Of a stretch of DNA of 64,000 bases, positions 31,340-38,886 are shown one piece after another. The DNA is from JALZKA01 sp963721645. Its GTDB lineage: Bacteria; Actinomycetota; Thermoleophilia; Solirubrobacterales; 70-9. The DNA lies in assembly GCA_963721645.1 (NCBI GenBank), contig CAVRJK010000002.1, positions 2,369,846-2,433,845 of the forward strand. The letters run 5' to 3'. The translations under genes were made by a program, and so were the position numbers. Within the stretch, counting starts at the first letter, position 1. Each line of letters opens with the position of its first letter. The notes beneath the pieces are model-generated. The model saw nothing but the letters and a program-made list of their open reading frames with translations. It searched no databases and was not told where the DNA came from.

Positions 31340-31646
31340 CACTCTTTTGGCTTTCCGAGCGGCTTTTGTCGCTGTCCTTCTCGCTCCGATCCGCTTTTAC
31401 CAGCGCTTCATCTCGCCCGGACTCCCCCGTCGGTGCAAGTACGAACCGACCTGTTCTGCTTACGCGGTGAGCGCAGTGCGTGAGTTGGGCGTCGTGCGTG
31501 GCTCCGTACTCGCCGCGTGGCGCCTCCTTCGCTGTAACCCCTGGAGCCACGGCGGCTGGGACCCGGTCTCGGATCGCAAGCTCTTCCGCGCCCACAATTG
31601 TGCGGACCACGCACATACCTCCGAACAGGTGGAGCACGCAGCATGA
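31332..31646 (+). CDS. yidD: Membrane protein insertion efficiency factor YidD
   Basis: A 104-residue member of the YidD family, thought to assist YidC-dependent membrane insertion. Signature: PIRFYQRFISPGLPRRCKYE then PTCSAYAVSAVRELG and RLLRCNPWSHGGWDPV, with the three conserved Cys. It starts at GTG overlapping the rnpA stop and overlaps yidC by 4 nt. The C-terminus has a His-rich tail (FRAHNCADHAHTSE). Confidence 0.95.
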   Translation: MKRTLLAFRAAFVAVLLAPIRFYQRFISPGLPRRCKYEPTCSAYAVSAVRELGVVRGSVLAAWRLLRCNPWSHGGWDPVSDRKLFRAHNCADHAHTSEQVEHAA

Positions 31647-32380
31647 TCGTCGCAAACATCCTTCAGCCCCTCATTGACCTCGCCGACACGGTCATCACGT
31701 TCTTCCACAACGACGTCGGCTTCAGTTGGGGCTGGTCGATCGTCGCCCTCACCTTTGCCACCCGCCTGGTGATCCTGCCCCTGTCGGTCTCCCAGATCCG
31801 CTCGATGCGTGCCCTGCAGGCCTATTCCCCGCAGATCAAGGCGATCCAGGAGCGCTACAAGGACGACAAGCAGCGCCAGCAGCGGGAGATGATCGCGTTC
31901 TACCAGGAGAACAAGATCAACCCCTTCGCCTCCTGCCTGCCTCTGATCCTGCAGCTGCCCGTCTTCCTCGCGCTCTACCAGCTCCTGAACGGCGACACGT
32001 TCAAGGCGGAGATGCTCGCCGACCCACCGGTCTCGTTCTTCTTCATCACTGACCTGACCGAAAAGGAAACGGGCGGAGCCCTCATCGCCCTGATCGTTCT
32101 CTTCATCATCACCCAGCTGGGCGCGAGCATGGTGATGGCCTCGCGGGCGGACAAGAACCAGCGGATCATCATGTTCGTCCTACCGTTCGTCTTTGCCCCC
32201 TTCGTGATCAGCTTCCCAGCCGGCCTGGCCGTCTACTGGATCTCGACCAACGTCTGGACCCTCGGGCAGCAGTCCGCGGTGCGTGTCTTCTTCCCGCCGC
32301 CTGAGATCCCGACGATCGAGGAGATCAAGGCGACGGAACCGCCTCCCCCTCCGCCTCGCAAGAAGAAGAAGCGGCGTTAG
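31643..32380 (+). CDS. yidC: Membrane protein insertase YidC/Oxa1
   Basis: A 245-residue insertase of the short Gram-positive type, lacking the large periplasmic domain. The ATG at 31643 overlaps the yidD stop. Family features: WGWSIVALTFATRLVILPLS, the hydrophilic-groove Arg in that helix, SPQIKAIQERYKDDKQRQQR cytoplasmic hairpin, NPFASCLPLILQLPVFLALY and the final helix FPAGLAVYWISTNVWTLGQQ. It ends in a proline-lysine tail (PPPPPPRKKKKRR), a likely ribosome contact. No lipoprotein signal Cys is seen at the N-terminus. Confidence 0.95.
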   Translation: MIVANILQPLIDLADTVITFFHNDVGFSWGWSIVALTFATRLVILPLSVSQIRSMRALQAYSPQIKAIQERYKDDKQRQQREMIAFYQENKINPFASCLPLILQLPVFLALYQLLNGDTFKAEMLADPPVSFFFITDLTEKETGGALIALIVLFIITQLGASMVMASRADKNQRIIMFVLPFVFAPFVISFPAGLAVYWISTNVWTLGQQSAVRVFFPPPEIPTIEEIKATEPPPPPPRKKKKRR

Positions 32381-32381
32381 G

Positions 32382-32387
32382 TAGAGT
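32382..32387 (+). promoter_or_regulatory. Putative -10 box (TAGAGT) before khpB
   Basis: TAGAGT in the 13-bp yidC-khpB gap, 6 nt before the GTG start. Confidence 0.35.
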
Positions 32388-32393
32388 CGCGAC

Positions 32394-32879
32394 GTGGCTG
32401 TGGAAGCGATTCCCGAGGCGCCGGCCGAGCGCGTTCGTGCGATCCTCGAGCGCGTCCTCGAAACCCTTGACGTGGAGGCAACGGTTGATGTTGCCGAGGA
32501 CGATCGCCAGATCACAGGCACGATCGACGGCGAGGACGTGGGCCGGCTGATCGGACGCCGCGGCCAGACGATCGACGCGATCCAGTTCATCTGTTACCGC
32601 GCCGCCCAACGCGGGGTCACCGACAGAAAGCGCGTGATCGTCGACGCGGGTGGCTACCGGGAGCGCCGCCGTGAACAGCTCGAAGATCAGGCTGAACGCG
32701 CTGCCGCCCGCGCGATCGAGGCCGGCAAGGAGATCGAGCTCGAGCCGATGACCCCGTCGGAGCGGAAGGTTGTCCACGACTTTCTTGCCGAGCGCTCGGG
32801 GATCGAGACCTTCTCGGAGGGCGACGAGCCCGACCGCTGCGTGATCGTCGCCCCGCTCGTCGGCAACGACGACGGCTGA
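32394..32879 (+). CDS. khpB: RNA-binding protein KhpB/Jag (KH + R3H)
   Basis: A 161-residue RNA-binding protein. The KH domain contains the GxxG loop in VGRLIGRRGQTIDAIQFICY, and the R3H domain is at the C-terminus (MTPSERKVVHDFLAERSGIE with R-x3-H). The N-terminal Jag domain of some homologues is absent. It sits in the conserved yidC-jag-rsmG position. The start is GTG (MAVEAIPEAP in translation). Confidence 0.93.
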   Translation: MAVEAIPEAPAERVRAILERVLETLDVEATVDVAEDDRQITGTIDGEDVGRLIGRRGQTIDAIQFICYRAAQRGVTDRKRVIVDAGGYRERRREQLEDQAERAAARAIEAGKEIELEPMTPSERKVVHDFLAERSGIETFSEGDEPDRCVIVAPLVGNDDG

Positions 32880-33564
32880 GCTACCCGACGCTCCCGGCCT
32901 CACGCCCGAGGCCCGACTGAAGCTGGAGTCCGTTCTCGAGCTCATCGCCGCCGATCCACGCTCGCTCACATCCGTGCGTGATCCGGCCGAGGCATGGCGA
33001 GCTCACGTCGCCGATTCGCTCACCGGCCTCGAGGTGCCGGCGCTCCGCGGCGCTCCGAGGATCGCCGATCTCGGCGCGGGGGCTGGGTTCCCCGGTCTGG
33101 TGCTCGCGCTCGCATTGCCCCAGGCTCAGGTCGATCTCATCGAGTCTGTCGGCCGCAAATGCGACTTCATGCGCGACGCGATCGCAAGCGCCGCGATCCC
33201 CAACGCGAGCGTCGTGAATGCGCGCTCCGAGGAGCACTCAGGCACGGAATCGGCCGGGCGCGAGGCATACAGCGCCGTCACGGCACGCGCCGTCGCGCGT
33301 CTGGCGACGCTTGCCGAGCTCGCATCGCCGCTTTTGGAGCCGGGCGGGATCCTCGTCGCCTGGAAGGGTCGCCGCGACCCCGAGGAGGAGGAAGAGCTGG
33401 GCCGCGCGCTGGCAGCGACGGCGATGACTGCCGAGGATGTCCTCGAAGTGGGGGAGAGCGCCGGCTACCAGCACCGCCACCTTCACGTCCTTCGCAAATC
33501 CGGTCCGACACCCGCCAATCTCCCGCGCCGTGCGGGCATGGCAAAGAAGCGGCCGCTCGCATAG
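32878..33564 (+). CDS. rsmG: 16S rRNA (guanine527-N7) methyltransferase RsmG, start unresolved
   Basis: Methylates G527 of 16S rRNA. Motif I is ADLGAGAGFPGLVLALALP, followed by the VDLIESVGRKCDFM strand and ARAVARLATLAELA. The family N-terminal helix is clearly encoded (LTPEARLKLESVLELIAADP then RSLTSVRDPAEAWRAHVADS) upstream of the first canonical codon, GTG at 32974. The frame is open from 32845 but contains no ATG, GTG or TTG before that GTG. Initiation at a non-canonical codon overlapping the khpB end, or a sequence error, must be assumed; using 32974 would remove about 32 residues. Confidence 0.9.
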   Translation, partial: ELPDAPGLTPEARLKLESVLELIAADPRSLTSVRDPAEAWRAHVADSLTGLEVPALRGAPRIADLGAGAGFPGLVLALALPQAQVDLIESVGRKCDFMRDAIASAAIPNASVVNARSEEHSGTESAGREAYSAVTARAVARLATLAELASPLLEPGGILVAWKGRRDPEEEEELGRALAATAMTAEDVLEVGESAGYQHRHLHVLRKSGPTPANLPRRAGMAKKRPLA

Positions 33565-33621
33565 AGCGCTCCCGAGTCGTGGTGCAGAGCGGGTCCGCGC
33601 GGTCCTGGCCGGGCCCGCCGG

Positions 33622-33627
33622 TACGCT
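33622..33627 (+). promoter_or_regulatory. Putative -10 box (TACGCT) of parAB
   Basis: TACGCT ends 7 nt before the parA ATG, consistent with a leaderless parAB message. Confidence 0.4.
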
Positions 33628-33634
33628 CGCCGGG

Positions 33635-34465
33635 ATGGGCGCCGTTTACGCAATTGCCAACCAGAAGGGCGGGGTGGGAAAGACCACCACCGCGGTGAAC
33701 GTGGCTGCCTGCGTAGCCGCCGAGAGCAATCAGGTGCTCCTGGTCGACCTCGACCAACAGGCAAACGCGACGGTCGCGCTGGGCCTCGACCGGGACGCGA
33801 CCCCCTCCTCTTATGACTGCCTCGTGGGCGAGAGCTCGGTCGCCGAGGCGGCACGCCCCGCCGGCCCCGACAACCTCTGGGTTGTGCCCGCAAGCCGCGA
33901 TCTCGCCGGCGCATCGGTCGAGCTGCCGCGCCTCGAAAACATGGAGTACCGCCTGCGCGACGGCCTTGGCCCGGTGCGCGAGCGCTTCGCCCTGACGCTT
34001 TTGGACTGCCCGCCCTCGCTCGGGCCCGTGACGGTGAACGCGCTGGCGGCCGCCGATCGCGTGCTGGTGCCGGTCCAGGCCGAGTATCTGGCGCTCGAAG
34101 GGCTTGTCCAGTTCCTCGAGACGCTCGACCTTGTGCGCCGCGAGTTGAACCCCTCCCTTGTTCTGACCGGTCTCGTCATCACCATGCATGACGAGAGGAC
34201 ACGGCTTGCAAACGATGTCGAGGCTGAATTGAGACAACATTTCCCCGAGCTGGTCTTCGACACGGTCATCCCGCGCAGCGTGCGGGTTGCGGAGGCGCCG
34301 AGCTTTGCGCTCCCGGTCACCGAGCACGCACCGCGTTCGCGCGGATCGGTCGCCTACTCCGCGCTCGCGCGTGAGCTGGCCGAGCGCGAACGAGCTGACA
34401 GGGTCAAGGTCGAACGAGGGGAAGCCGACCTGATCGGCCCCGTAATGGAGGTCCGAGCAGCATGA
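33635..34465 (+). CDS. parA: Chromosome partitioning ATPase ParA
   Basis: A 276-residue Walker-type ATPase (Soj family) that drives origin segregation. The ATG at 33635 is chosen (MGAVYAIANQKGGVGKTTTA); the frame is open further upstream into rsmG. The deviant Walker A KGGVGKTTT, LLVDLDQQANAT and LLDCPPSLGPVTVNAL are diagnostic. It overlaps parB by 4 nt (ATGA). The C-terminal extension is charged (ERERADRVKVERGEADL). Confidence 0.96.
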   Translation: MGAVYAIANQKGGVGKTTTAVNVAACVAAESNQVLLVDLDQQANATVALGLDRDATPSSYDCLVGESSVAEAARPAGPDNLWVVPASRDLAGASVELPRLENMEYRLRDGLGPVRERFALTLLDCPPSLGPVTVNALAAADRVLVPVQAEYLALEGLVQFLETLDLVRRELNPSLVLTGLVITMHDERTRLANDVEAELRQHFPELVFDTVIPRSVRVAEAPSFALPVTEHAPRSRGSVAYSALARELAERERADRVKVERGEADLIGPVMEVRAA

Positions 34466-35325
34466 GCACAGCCAATCGTCGTGGAATGGGCCGAGGCCTG
34501 GCCGCGATCCTGCCGCAGCCGGGCGAGGTCACAGAACCCGCGCTCCGCCACGTCCCGCCGGCGCTGATCCTGCCGAACCCGGCGCAGCCACGCCGGCGAT
34601 TCGATCCAGACTCGATCTCATCGTTGGCCGAGTCCCTCCGCACGGCGGGCCTCATCCAGCCGCTGATCGTCCGCCCACTTGCAGATGGCCGCTACGAGAT
34701 CATCGCCGGTGAGCGTCGCTGGCGTGCGGCCCGCGAAGCCGGGCTCGAGACCATTCCGGTTGTTCTGCGCGACGAAGACGAAGGCCGCCGCATGGAGATG
34801 GCGCTGATCGAGAACGTCGCCCGTGAGCAGCTCAACCCCGTCGACGAAGCCCGCGCCTGCGCGACTCTGGTCGAGGATCTGGGACTCACCAAGGAGGAGC
34901 TCGGGAAGCGCCTCGGCCGAAGCCGTGCCGCTCTTTCCAACCTGATCAGGATCCTCGACCTGCCCGACGAGGCGCTCGAGCTCCTGGAGGCCGGTGCGCT
35001 GAGCGAGGGTCACGGCCGCGCGATCCTGATCGCCAAGTCAGACGACGAGCGCCGCCAGCTCGCTCGCGATGCGGTCAGCTCGGGCTGGTCCGTTCGCGAG
35101 ACCGAGAAGCGCGCCAATGCCGGCGCCTCTGCGCGCCCGAAGCTCCGCGCCGTTCCCGACGCGGACGTGGTCGAAGCGCTTCGCCGCGCCGAAGACGCCC
35201 TGGAGTCCGCGCTGGGCCGCGGTGTCAGGGTCCGCGCCTCCGGCAAGAGCGGTGGCATGAAGGCAGAGCTCCATTTCGACGACCTCGACGAGCTCATCGC
35301 CTACGCCGACGATCAGACCTCGTAG
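34462..35325 (+). CDS. parB: Chromosome partitioning protein ParB
   Basis: A 287-residue CTPase clamp that binds parS. MGRGLAAILPQ matches the N-terminal ParA-stimulating peptide. The CTP-binding core has NPAQPRRRFD, GERRWRAAREAGL and MALIENVAREQLNPVDEA, followed by a helix-turn-helix LGKRLGRSRAALSNLIRILD and a C-terminal dimerisation region ELHFDDLDELIAYAD. It overlaps the parA stop. It forms the segregation operon of this origin region. Confidence 0.96.
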   Translation: MSTANRRGMGRGLAAILPQPGEVTEPALRHVPPALILPNPAQPRRRFDPDSISSLAESLRTAGLIQPLIVRPLADGRYEIIAGERRWRAAREAGLETIPVVLRDEDEGRRMEMALIENVAREQLNPVDEARACATLVEDLGLTKEELGKRLGRSRAALSNLIRILDLPDEALELLEAGALSEGHGRAILIAKSDDERRQLARDAVSSGWSVRETEKRANAGASARPKLRAVPDADVVEALRRAEDALESALGRGVRVRASGKSGGMKAELHFDDLDELIAYADDQTS

Positions 35326-35370
35326 CGCAGAGCCCGGCTCTCGAACCAGCGGGGCGTCGTCTCTTTTCCG

Positions 35371-35465
35371 TGACGAGGGTCTGACCCCAGGTGTCTGTCT
35401 GGTCGCGAAGGCGTGACTCCCCGTGCGGGTTGTGTCACGAAGGGTCTGACCCCTCGGCTCAGGGG
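35371..35465. repeat. Two REP-type units between parB and pdxH
   Basis: GTGACGAGGGTCTGACCCC (from 35371) and GTCACGAAGGGTCTGACCCC (from 35434) are near-identical direct repeats about 63 bp apart, in the convergent gap. Confidence 0.7.
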
Positions 35466-36097
35466 CCGAGGCGTTCGAGCTGCCAGCTTGCGCCGCCGTC
35501 GTCGGCAGTGGCGCCGGAGCGGTGGTAGCGGAAGCGGTCGTGGAGACGGCCGACCTGGCCCTGCCAGAACTCGACCGTCTCGTGGCGGACGACGTAGCCG
35601 CCCCAATGGTCGGGTCGGGGGACGTCTGAGCCGGCGTAGCGCTCGGTGATCTCCGCCAACCGGCCGTCGAGATCGGCGCGGTCGGCCAGCGGCCGGCTCT
35701 GCGGCGAGGCCCAGGCACCGAGCTGCGAATCGCGCGGCCGGGACGCGAAGTACTCGTCGGACGTCGCGGCGTCCAAGCGCTCGATCGGCCCGCGCACACG
35801 GACCTGGCGGTCGAGCTCGCGCCAGTAGATGACGAGCGCGGCGCGGCCGGATGTGTCGAGCTGGCCGGCCTTTGCCGACTCGTAGTTGGTGAAGAAGCGG
35901 AACCCGAGCGAGCCGAACCCCTTCAACAGCACCATCCGTGCGTCCGGATGGCCCTTCGCGTCGGCGCTCGCGAGGGTCATGGCGTCGCGCAGCGGGACAT
36001 CTTCTGCGTCCGACCACCAAGCCGAGAACTGCGCGATTGGATCGCCCATCAGGTCGGACCGGTCGAGCCGGGGCAGATCAGGGCGGCGCGGGCTCAT
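35459..36097 (-). CDS. pdxH: Pyridoxamine 5'-phosphate oxidase
   Basis: A 212-residue FMN enzyme that makes pyridoxal 5'-phosphate. Conserved segments are MTLASADAKGHPDARMVLLK, FRFFTNYESAKAGQL, RQVRVRGPIERLD, SRPRDSQLGAWASPQS and FWQGQVGRLHDRFRYHR near the C-terminus. A TAGCCT box ends 8 nt before the ATG. It is convergent with parB, separated by REP units, and close to tRNA-Ile on the other strand. Confidence 0.94.
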   Translation of the reverse strand: MSPRRPDLPRLDRSDLMGDPIAQFSAWWSDAEDVPLRDAMTLASADAKGHPDARMVLLKGFGSLGFRFFTNYESAKAGQLDTSGRAALVIYWRELDRQVRVRGPIERLDAATSDEYFASRPRDSQLGAWASPQSRPLADRADLDGRLAEITERYAGSDVPRPDHWGGYVVRHETVEFWQGQVGRLHDRFRYHRSGATADDGGASWQLERLGP

Positions 36098-36105
36098 TGC
36101 CTCCG

Positions 36106-36111
36106 AGGCTA
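36106..36111 (-). promoter_or_regulatory. Putative -10 box (TAGCCT) of pdxH
   Basis: TAGCCT on the minus strand, 8 nt before the pdxH ATG; the same hexamer precedes the genes at 52218 and 56319. Confidence 0.4.
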
Positions 36112-36133
36112 CCCGCCTACAATGCTCGACCGC

Positions 36134-36207
<74 letters not shown>

Positions 36208-36227
36208 CTCTTGGGGAGGTCCCGCGG

Positions 36228-36575
36228 TCAGGCAACCGCGCGGCCAAGCGCGTATCCCGCAACCGCCGCGAGCATGCCGCCGGCGACCGTTGCGACCAGG
36301 TAGGCGATGGCGGTGCCACTCCGCCCGCCGTCGGCTTCCAGGACGGTCTGAACGGTGAGAGTCGAGAAGGTCGTAAAGCCTCCGAGGAATCCGATGCCGA
36401 CGCCGTCCCGGACCTCCTGGGACCATCCGGTCGCCCCGCTGACCACTAGACCGAGCAGAAAAGAGCCCGCGATGTTGATCGCCACCACCGTCCAGATCGA
36501 CTCAACCGCCAGGCCCAGCCCGTAGCGGGAGAGCACCCCGGCCAAGCCACCCACACCGACGAGAATCCAGGTCAC
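36228..36575 (-). CDS. crcB: Fluoride channel CrcB/Fluc
   Basis: A 115-residue four-helix membrane protein of the Fluc family exporting fluoride. Motifs: GVGGLAGVLSRYGL, VVAINIAGSFLLGLVV (with the Asn of the pore), GFLGGFTTFSTLTVQTV (the FTTFST signature). It starts at GTG overlapping the upstream gene's stop codon, so it is probably co-transcribed with it. No fluoride riboswitch is visible. Fluc pairs of subunits may be encoded together in some genomes; only one is here. Confidence 0.95.
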   Translation of the reverse strand: MTWILVGVGGLAGVLSRYGLGLAVESIWTVVAINIAGSFLLGLVVSGATGWSQEVRDGVGIGFLGGFTTFSTLTVQTVLEADGGRSGTAIAYLVATVAGGMLAAVAGYALGRAVA

Positions 36576-37063
36576 CCGGTGAGCGTAGGGGAGTCCTCGA
36601 GGCCGTTGACACCCCGGGCAAGCAGTCTGGGCACGATCCGCTGATGTGGCCGCTCCACCAACCGCCAGACGCGCCTCATGAACGGACTCTCGTGCTGGAT
36701 CAGAGTCGCGAACAGAACCGCCCCTCGCTCACGCTTGACGAGAAGCTCCGCCGGCATGCCGGTCCGCGACTCGGCGCCGAGGAGCGTGAAGTCTGGGCCA
36801 GAGCGAACTACCCGCCAACCCAGGATGGTCTCGGACGACCACGGCAGTCCGTGCTTCAGGCCCAGTGCAAACCATGCGCCGGGCGCCGAGATCCTGAAAT
36901 TGGCAGGAGCGCCCTCGAGGATTCGCCGCGCCCATTCTTCAGCGCTCAGATCGCAAACGCGATCCGTCTCCACGATGAAGCAGTCCTCGTAATCGATGCG
37001 GGGGAGTGAGCAGAGTGCCCGCGCGGTGTGGGGGAGTGGGATCTTCTTGGCGCGTTGTTTCAA
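36572..37063 (-). CDS. DUF2867/SRPBCC-like protein
   Basis: A protein of about 163 residues without a firm assignment. Its pattern EDCFIVETDRVCDLSAEEWA, GWRVVRSGPDFTLLGAESR and ESPFMRRVWRLVERPHQRIV is like the DUF2867-type START-fold proteins of actinobacteria. The TTG at 37063, 4 nt after AGAGG, is proposed as start; the frame is open to 37105 but that would cross the TetR promoter. It overlaps crcB by 4 nt and is divergent from a TetR regulator, which may control it. Confidence 0.7.
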   Translation of the reverse strand: MKQRAKKIPLPHTARALCSLPRIDYEDCFIVETDRVCDLSAEEWARRILEGAPANFRISAPGAWFALGLKHGLPWSSETILGWRVVRSGPDFTLLGAESRTGMPAELLVKRERGAVLFATLIQHESPFMRRVWRLVERPHQRIVPRLLARGVNGLEDSPTLTG

Positions 37064-37091
37064 GAGGCCTCTTTCGTCCGCAGGCGAAGGG

Positions 37092-37113
37092 TAACATACA
37101 TACATGGCTGTAT
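37092..37113. promoter_or_regulatory. TetR promoter and putative operator
   Basis: TAACAT (37092-37097) ends 6 nt before the tetR ATG. ATACA and TGTAT (37100-37104 and 37109-37113) form an inverted repeat over the start codon, preceded by ATAC direct repeats: a possible autoregulatory site between divergent genes. Confidence 0.35.
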
Positions 37114-37697
37114 CTACTCAAGCCGAGAGGAGGGAGCGCACGCGCGCAGCTCTTCTCGAGTCCACCGCCAGGCACCTCAGCCGCTACGGGTACGGAGAGC
37201 TCAAGCTCGAGCAGATTGCCCGCGATGCCGGCTACACGCGGGGGGCGCTCTACCACCAGTTCACGGACAAGGAGGACCTGGTCATGGCCGTCCTCGCCTG
37301 GGTCGACGAGACCTGGAGGAGGGAGGTCGCCCAGTTGATCGGGCCCGACCTGGATCCGGCCGGTGAGCTCCTGGCGCTGGCACGAGCTCACGCGATCTTT
37401 TGCCGGCGAGACGTCGCTCGCTTTGCGATGGCTCTGCGACTCGAATTCTCAGGCCAGGATCATCCTGTCGGCCGTGAGCTGGATCGGATCGCGGAGACGG
37501 GAGTCAGGCGGGCCACACGCCTGATCAAGCGGGGTCGCACCGACGGCTCAATTCCGCCGGGGCCGCCCGCACGGACGACCGCTCTCGCACTGATGGGCGC
37601 GATGGAGGGGGCGGTCATCGGTGTGGCGGGAAGGGCGCCTCACGACGAGGTCCTCTCCGAGCGCGCCGCTGCGGGGGTACTGGGCCTTACGCCGTGA
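37104..37697 (+). CDS. TetR family regulator
   Basis: A 197-residue regulator. The N-terminal helix-turn-helix is LEQIARDAGYTRGALYHQFT (about 40-59), preceded by the usual RTRAALLESTARHL helix. The C-terminal ligand-binding half has the TetR_C pattern LGPDLDPAGEL... with LRLEFSGQDHPV. It is divergent from the DUF2867-like/crcB pair and its 3' end overlaps the convergent alcohol dehydrogenase by 11 bp. Its ligand is unknown. Confidence 0.92.
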   Translation: MAVSTQAERRERTRAALLESTARHLSRYGYGELKLEQIARDAGYTRGALYHQFTDKEDLVMAVLAWVDETWRREVAQLIGPDLDPAGELLALARAHAIFCRRDVARFAMALRLEFSGQDHPVGRELDRIAETGVRRATRLIKRGRTDGSIPPGPPARTTALALMGAMEGAVIGVAGRAPHDEVLSERAAAGVLGLTP

Positions 37698-38850
37698 TCT
37701 CCTGACCGTCCCGCTTGGGGTCGATCAGGATCTTCGCGTGCGTCTCGGGATCGCCGAGCGCGGTGAAGGCGCCGTCCACGCCTTCCAGGCCGACGGTGCC
37801 GGTGATCAGCGGCGTGGCATCCACGTCGCCTTCGGCGAGCTTGTGAAGTGACTCGCGGTACTCGGCCGGCGTGTACGCCAGAACGAAGCGCAGGTCAACC
37901 TCCTTGTTGATGGCCATGGACGGGCGGATCTGATCCGAGCCCATGCAGACCCCGACCACGATGACGCGGGTAAAGAAGGGAGCCTTGGCAATGATCTGGT
38001 CGATCACTCCCGGCACCCCGACGCACTCGAAGACGACGGGCGCCTTCGGCTTGACGCCCGCGGCCTCGGCGGCCCGCCACACGTGCCACCAGGGCAGGCG
38101 GACCCGGTGCGCCTTCTCGATTGCGCTGACCACCGTGCCAAGGGTCTCGGGGGCGCTGTCGAGGTGGCCCTTTGCGGAACCCGCCTCGTAGGGAGAGTCG
38201 GTGGAGGGATCAACGACGACGTCGGCTCCGCACCTGACCGCGAGCGCGCGCCGCCCGGATGAGAAGTCGCTCGCCACTACCTTGCGCACGCCCTTGGACT
38301 TCAGGTGGAGGATCACCGCGAGCCCGACGGGACCGCAGCCGATCACGATCGCCACGTCGCCCTTCTTCACCTCGCTTCGCCTGACGGCATGGAGCCCGAC
38401 GGCCATCGGCTCAGTCAGGGCGGCCTGGTCGGCCGCCAATCCGTTGGGCACAGGGAAAGAGAGCGCCTCCTCGACGAGCATCTGCTCCGCGTAAGCACCG
38501 GGCGCCAGAACGGAGAGGCCGGTCGTGTGGACCTCTGCGCCCCGCCGAAGGAGCGGAACCGCGACCACAGGCGCACCCACGGCCGCGGTCTTCCGGCACC
38601 CAGGCCCGTGCTCGGCCACCCGACCCACGAACTCGTGCCCAAACGTCACGGCCTGGTCGGAGCGCATGAACTCCTCGTAGCCGGTCTCGACCATTACGTC
38701 GGCGACCTCGTCGCAGTGGTGGCGGGCGTGGAGGTCTGAGCCGCAGATACCGGCGCGGACGACGTCGATCAGCAGCTGCCCCTTGCCGGGTCTCGGTACG
38801 TCCCGATCGACGACGGACAACTCAGCGTTCTGACAGGCGACGGCTTTCAT
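37687..38850 (-). CDS. Zinc-type alcohol dehydrogenase (MDR family)
   Basis: A 387-residue medium-chain dehydrogenase. The catalytic zinc ligands are in GICGSDLH (Cys) and VTFGHEFVG (His-Glu). The NAD(P)-binding loop is VIGCGPVGLAVILHL. The four-Cys structural-zinc loop of classical ADHs is missing; the region reads VPLLRRGAEVHT. An insertion around AHRVRLPWWHVWRAAEAAGV is unusual. A TATCGT box lies 7 nt before the ATG. Substrate unknown; many such proteins act on alcohols, polyols or xenobiotics. Confidence 0.9.
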   Translation of the reverse strand: MKAVACQNAELSVVDRDVPRPGKGQLLIDVVRAGICGSDLHARHHCDEVADVMVETGYEEFMRSDQAVTFGHEFVGRVAEHGPGCRKTAAVGAPVVAVPLLRRGAEVHTTGLSVLAPGAYAEQMLVEEALSFPVPNGLAADQAALTEPMAVGLHAVRRSEVKKGDVAIVIGCGPVGLAVILHLKSKGVRKVVASDFSSGRRALAVRCGADVVVDPSTDSPYEAGSAKGHLDSAPETLGTVVSAIEKAHRVRLPWWHVWRAAEAAGVKPKAPVVFECVGVPGVIDQIIAKAPFFTRVIVVGVCMGSDQIRPSMAINKEVDLRFVLAYTPAEYRESLHKLAEGDVDATPLITGTVGLEGVDGAFTALGDPETHAKILIDPKRDGQEITA

Positions 38851-38857
38851 GCCGGCG

Positions 38858-38863
38858 ACGATA
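38858..38863 (-). promoter_or_regulatory. Putative -10 box (TATCGT) of the ADH gene
   Basis: TATCGT on the minus strand ends 7 nt before the start codon. Confidence 0.35.
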
Positions 38864-38886
38864 CTTCGCGGTGACGAGCTTTCGCC

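Noticed and set aside
36208..36230. Fluoride riboswitch for crcB
   Set aside because: crcB is downstream of another gene with overlapping codons; no riboswitch-like structure was seen.
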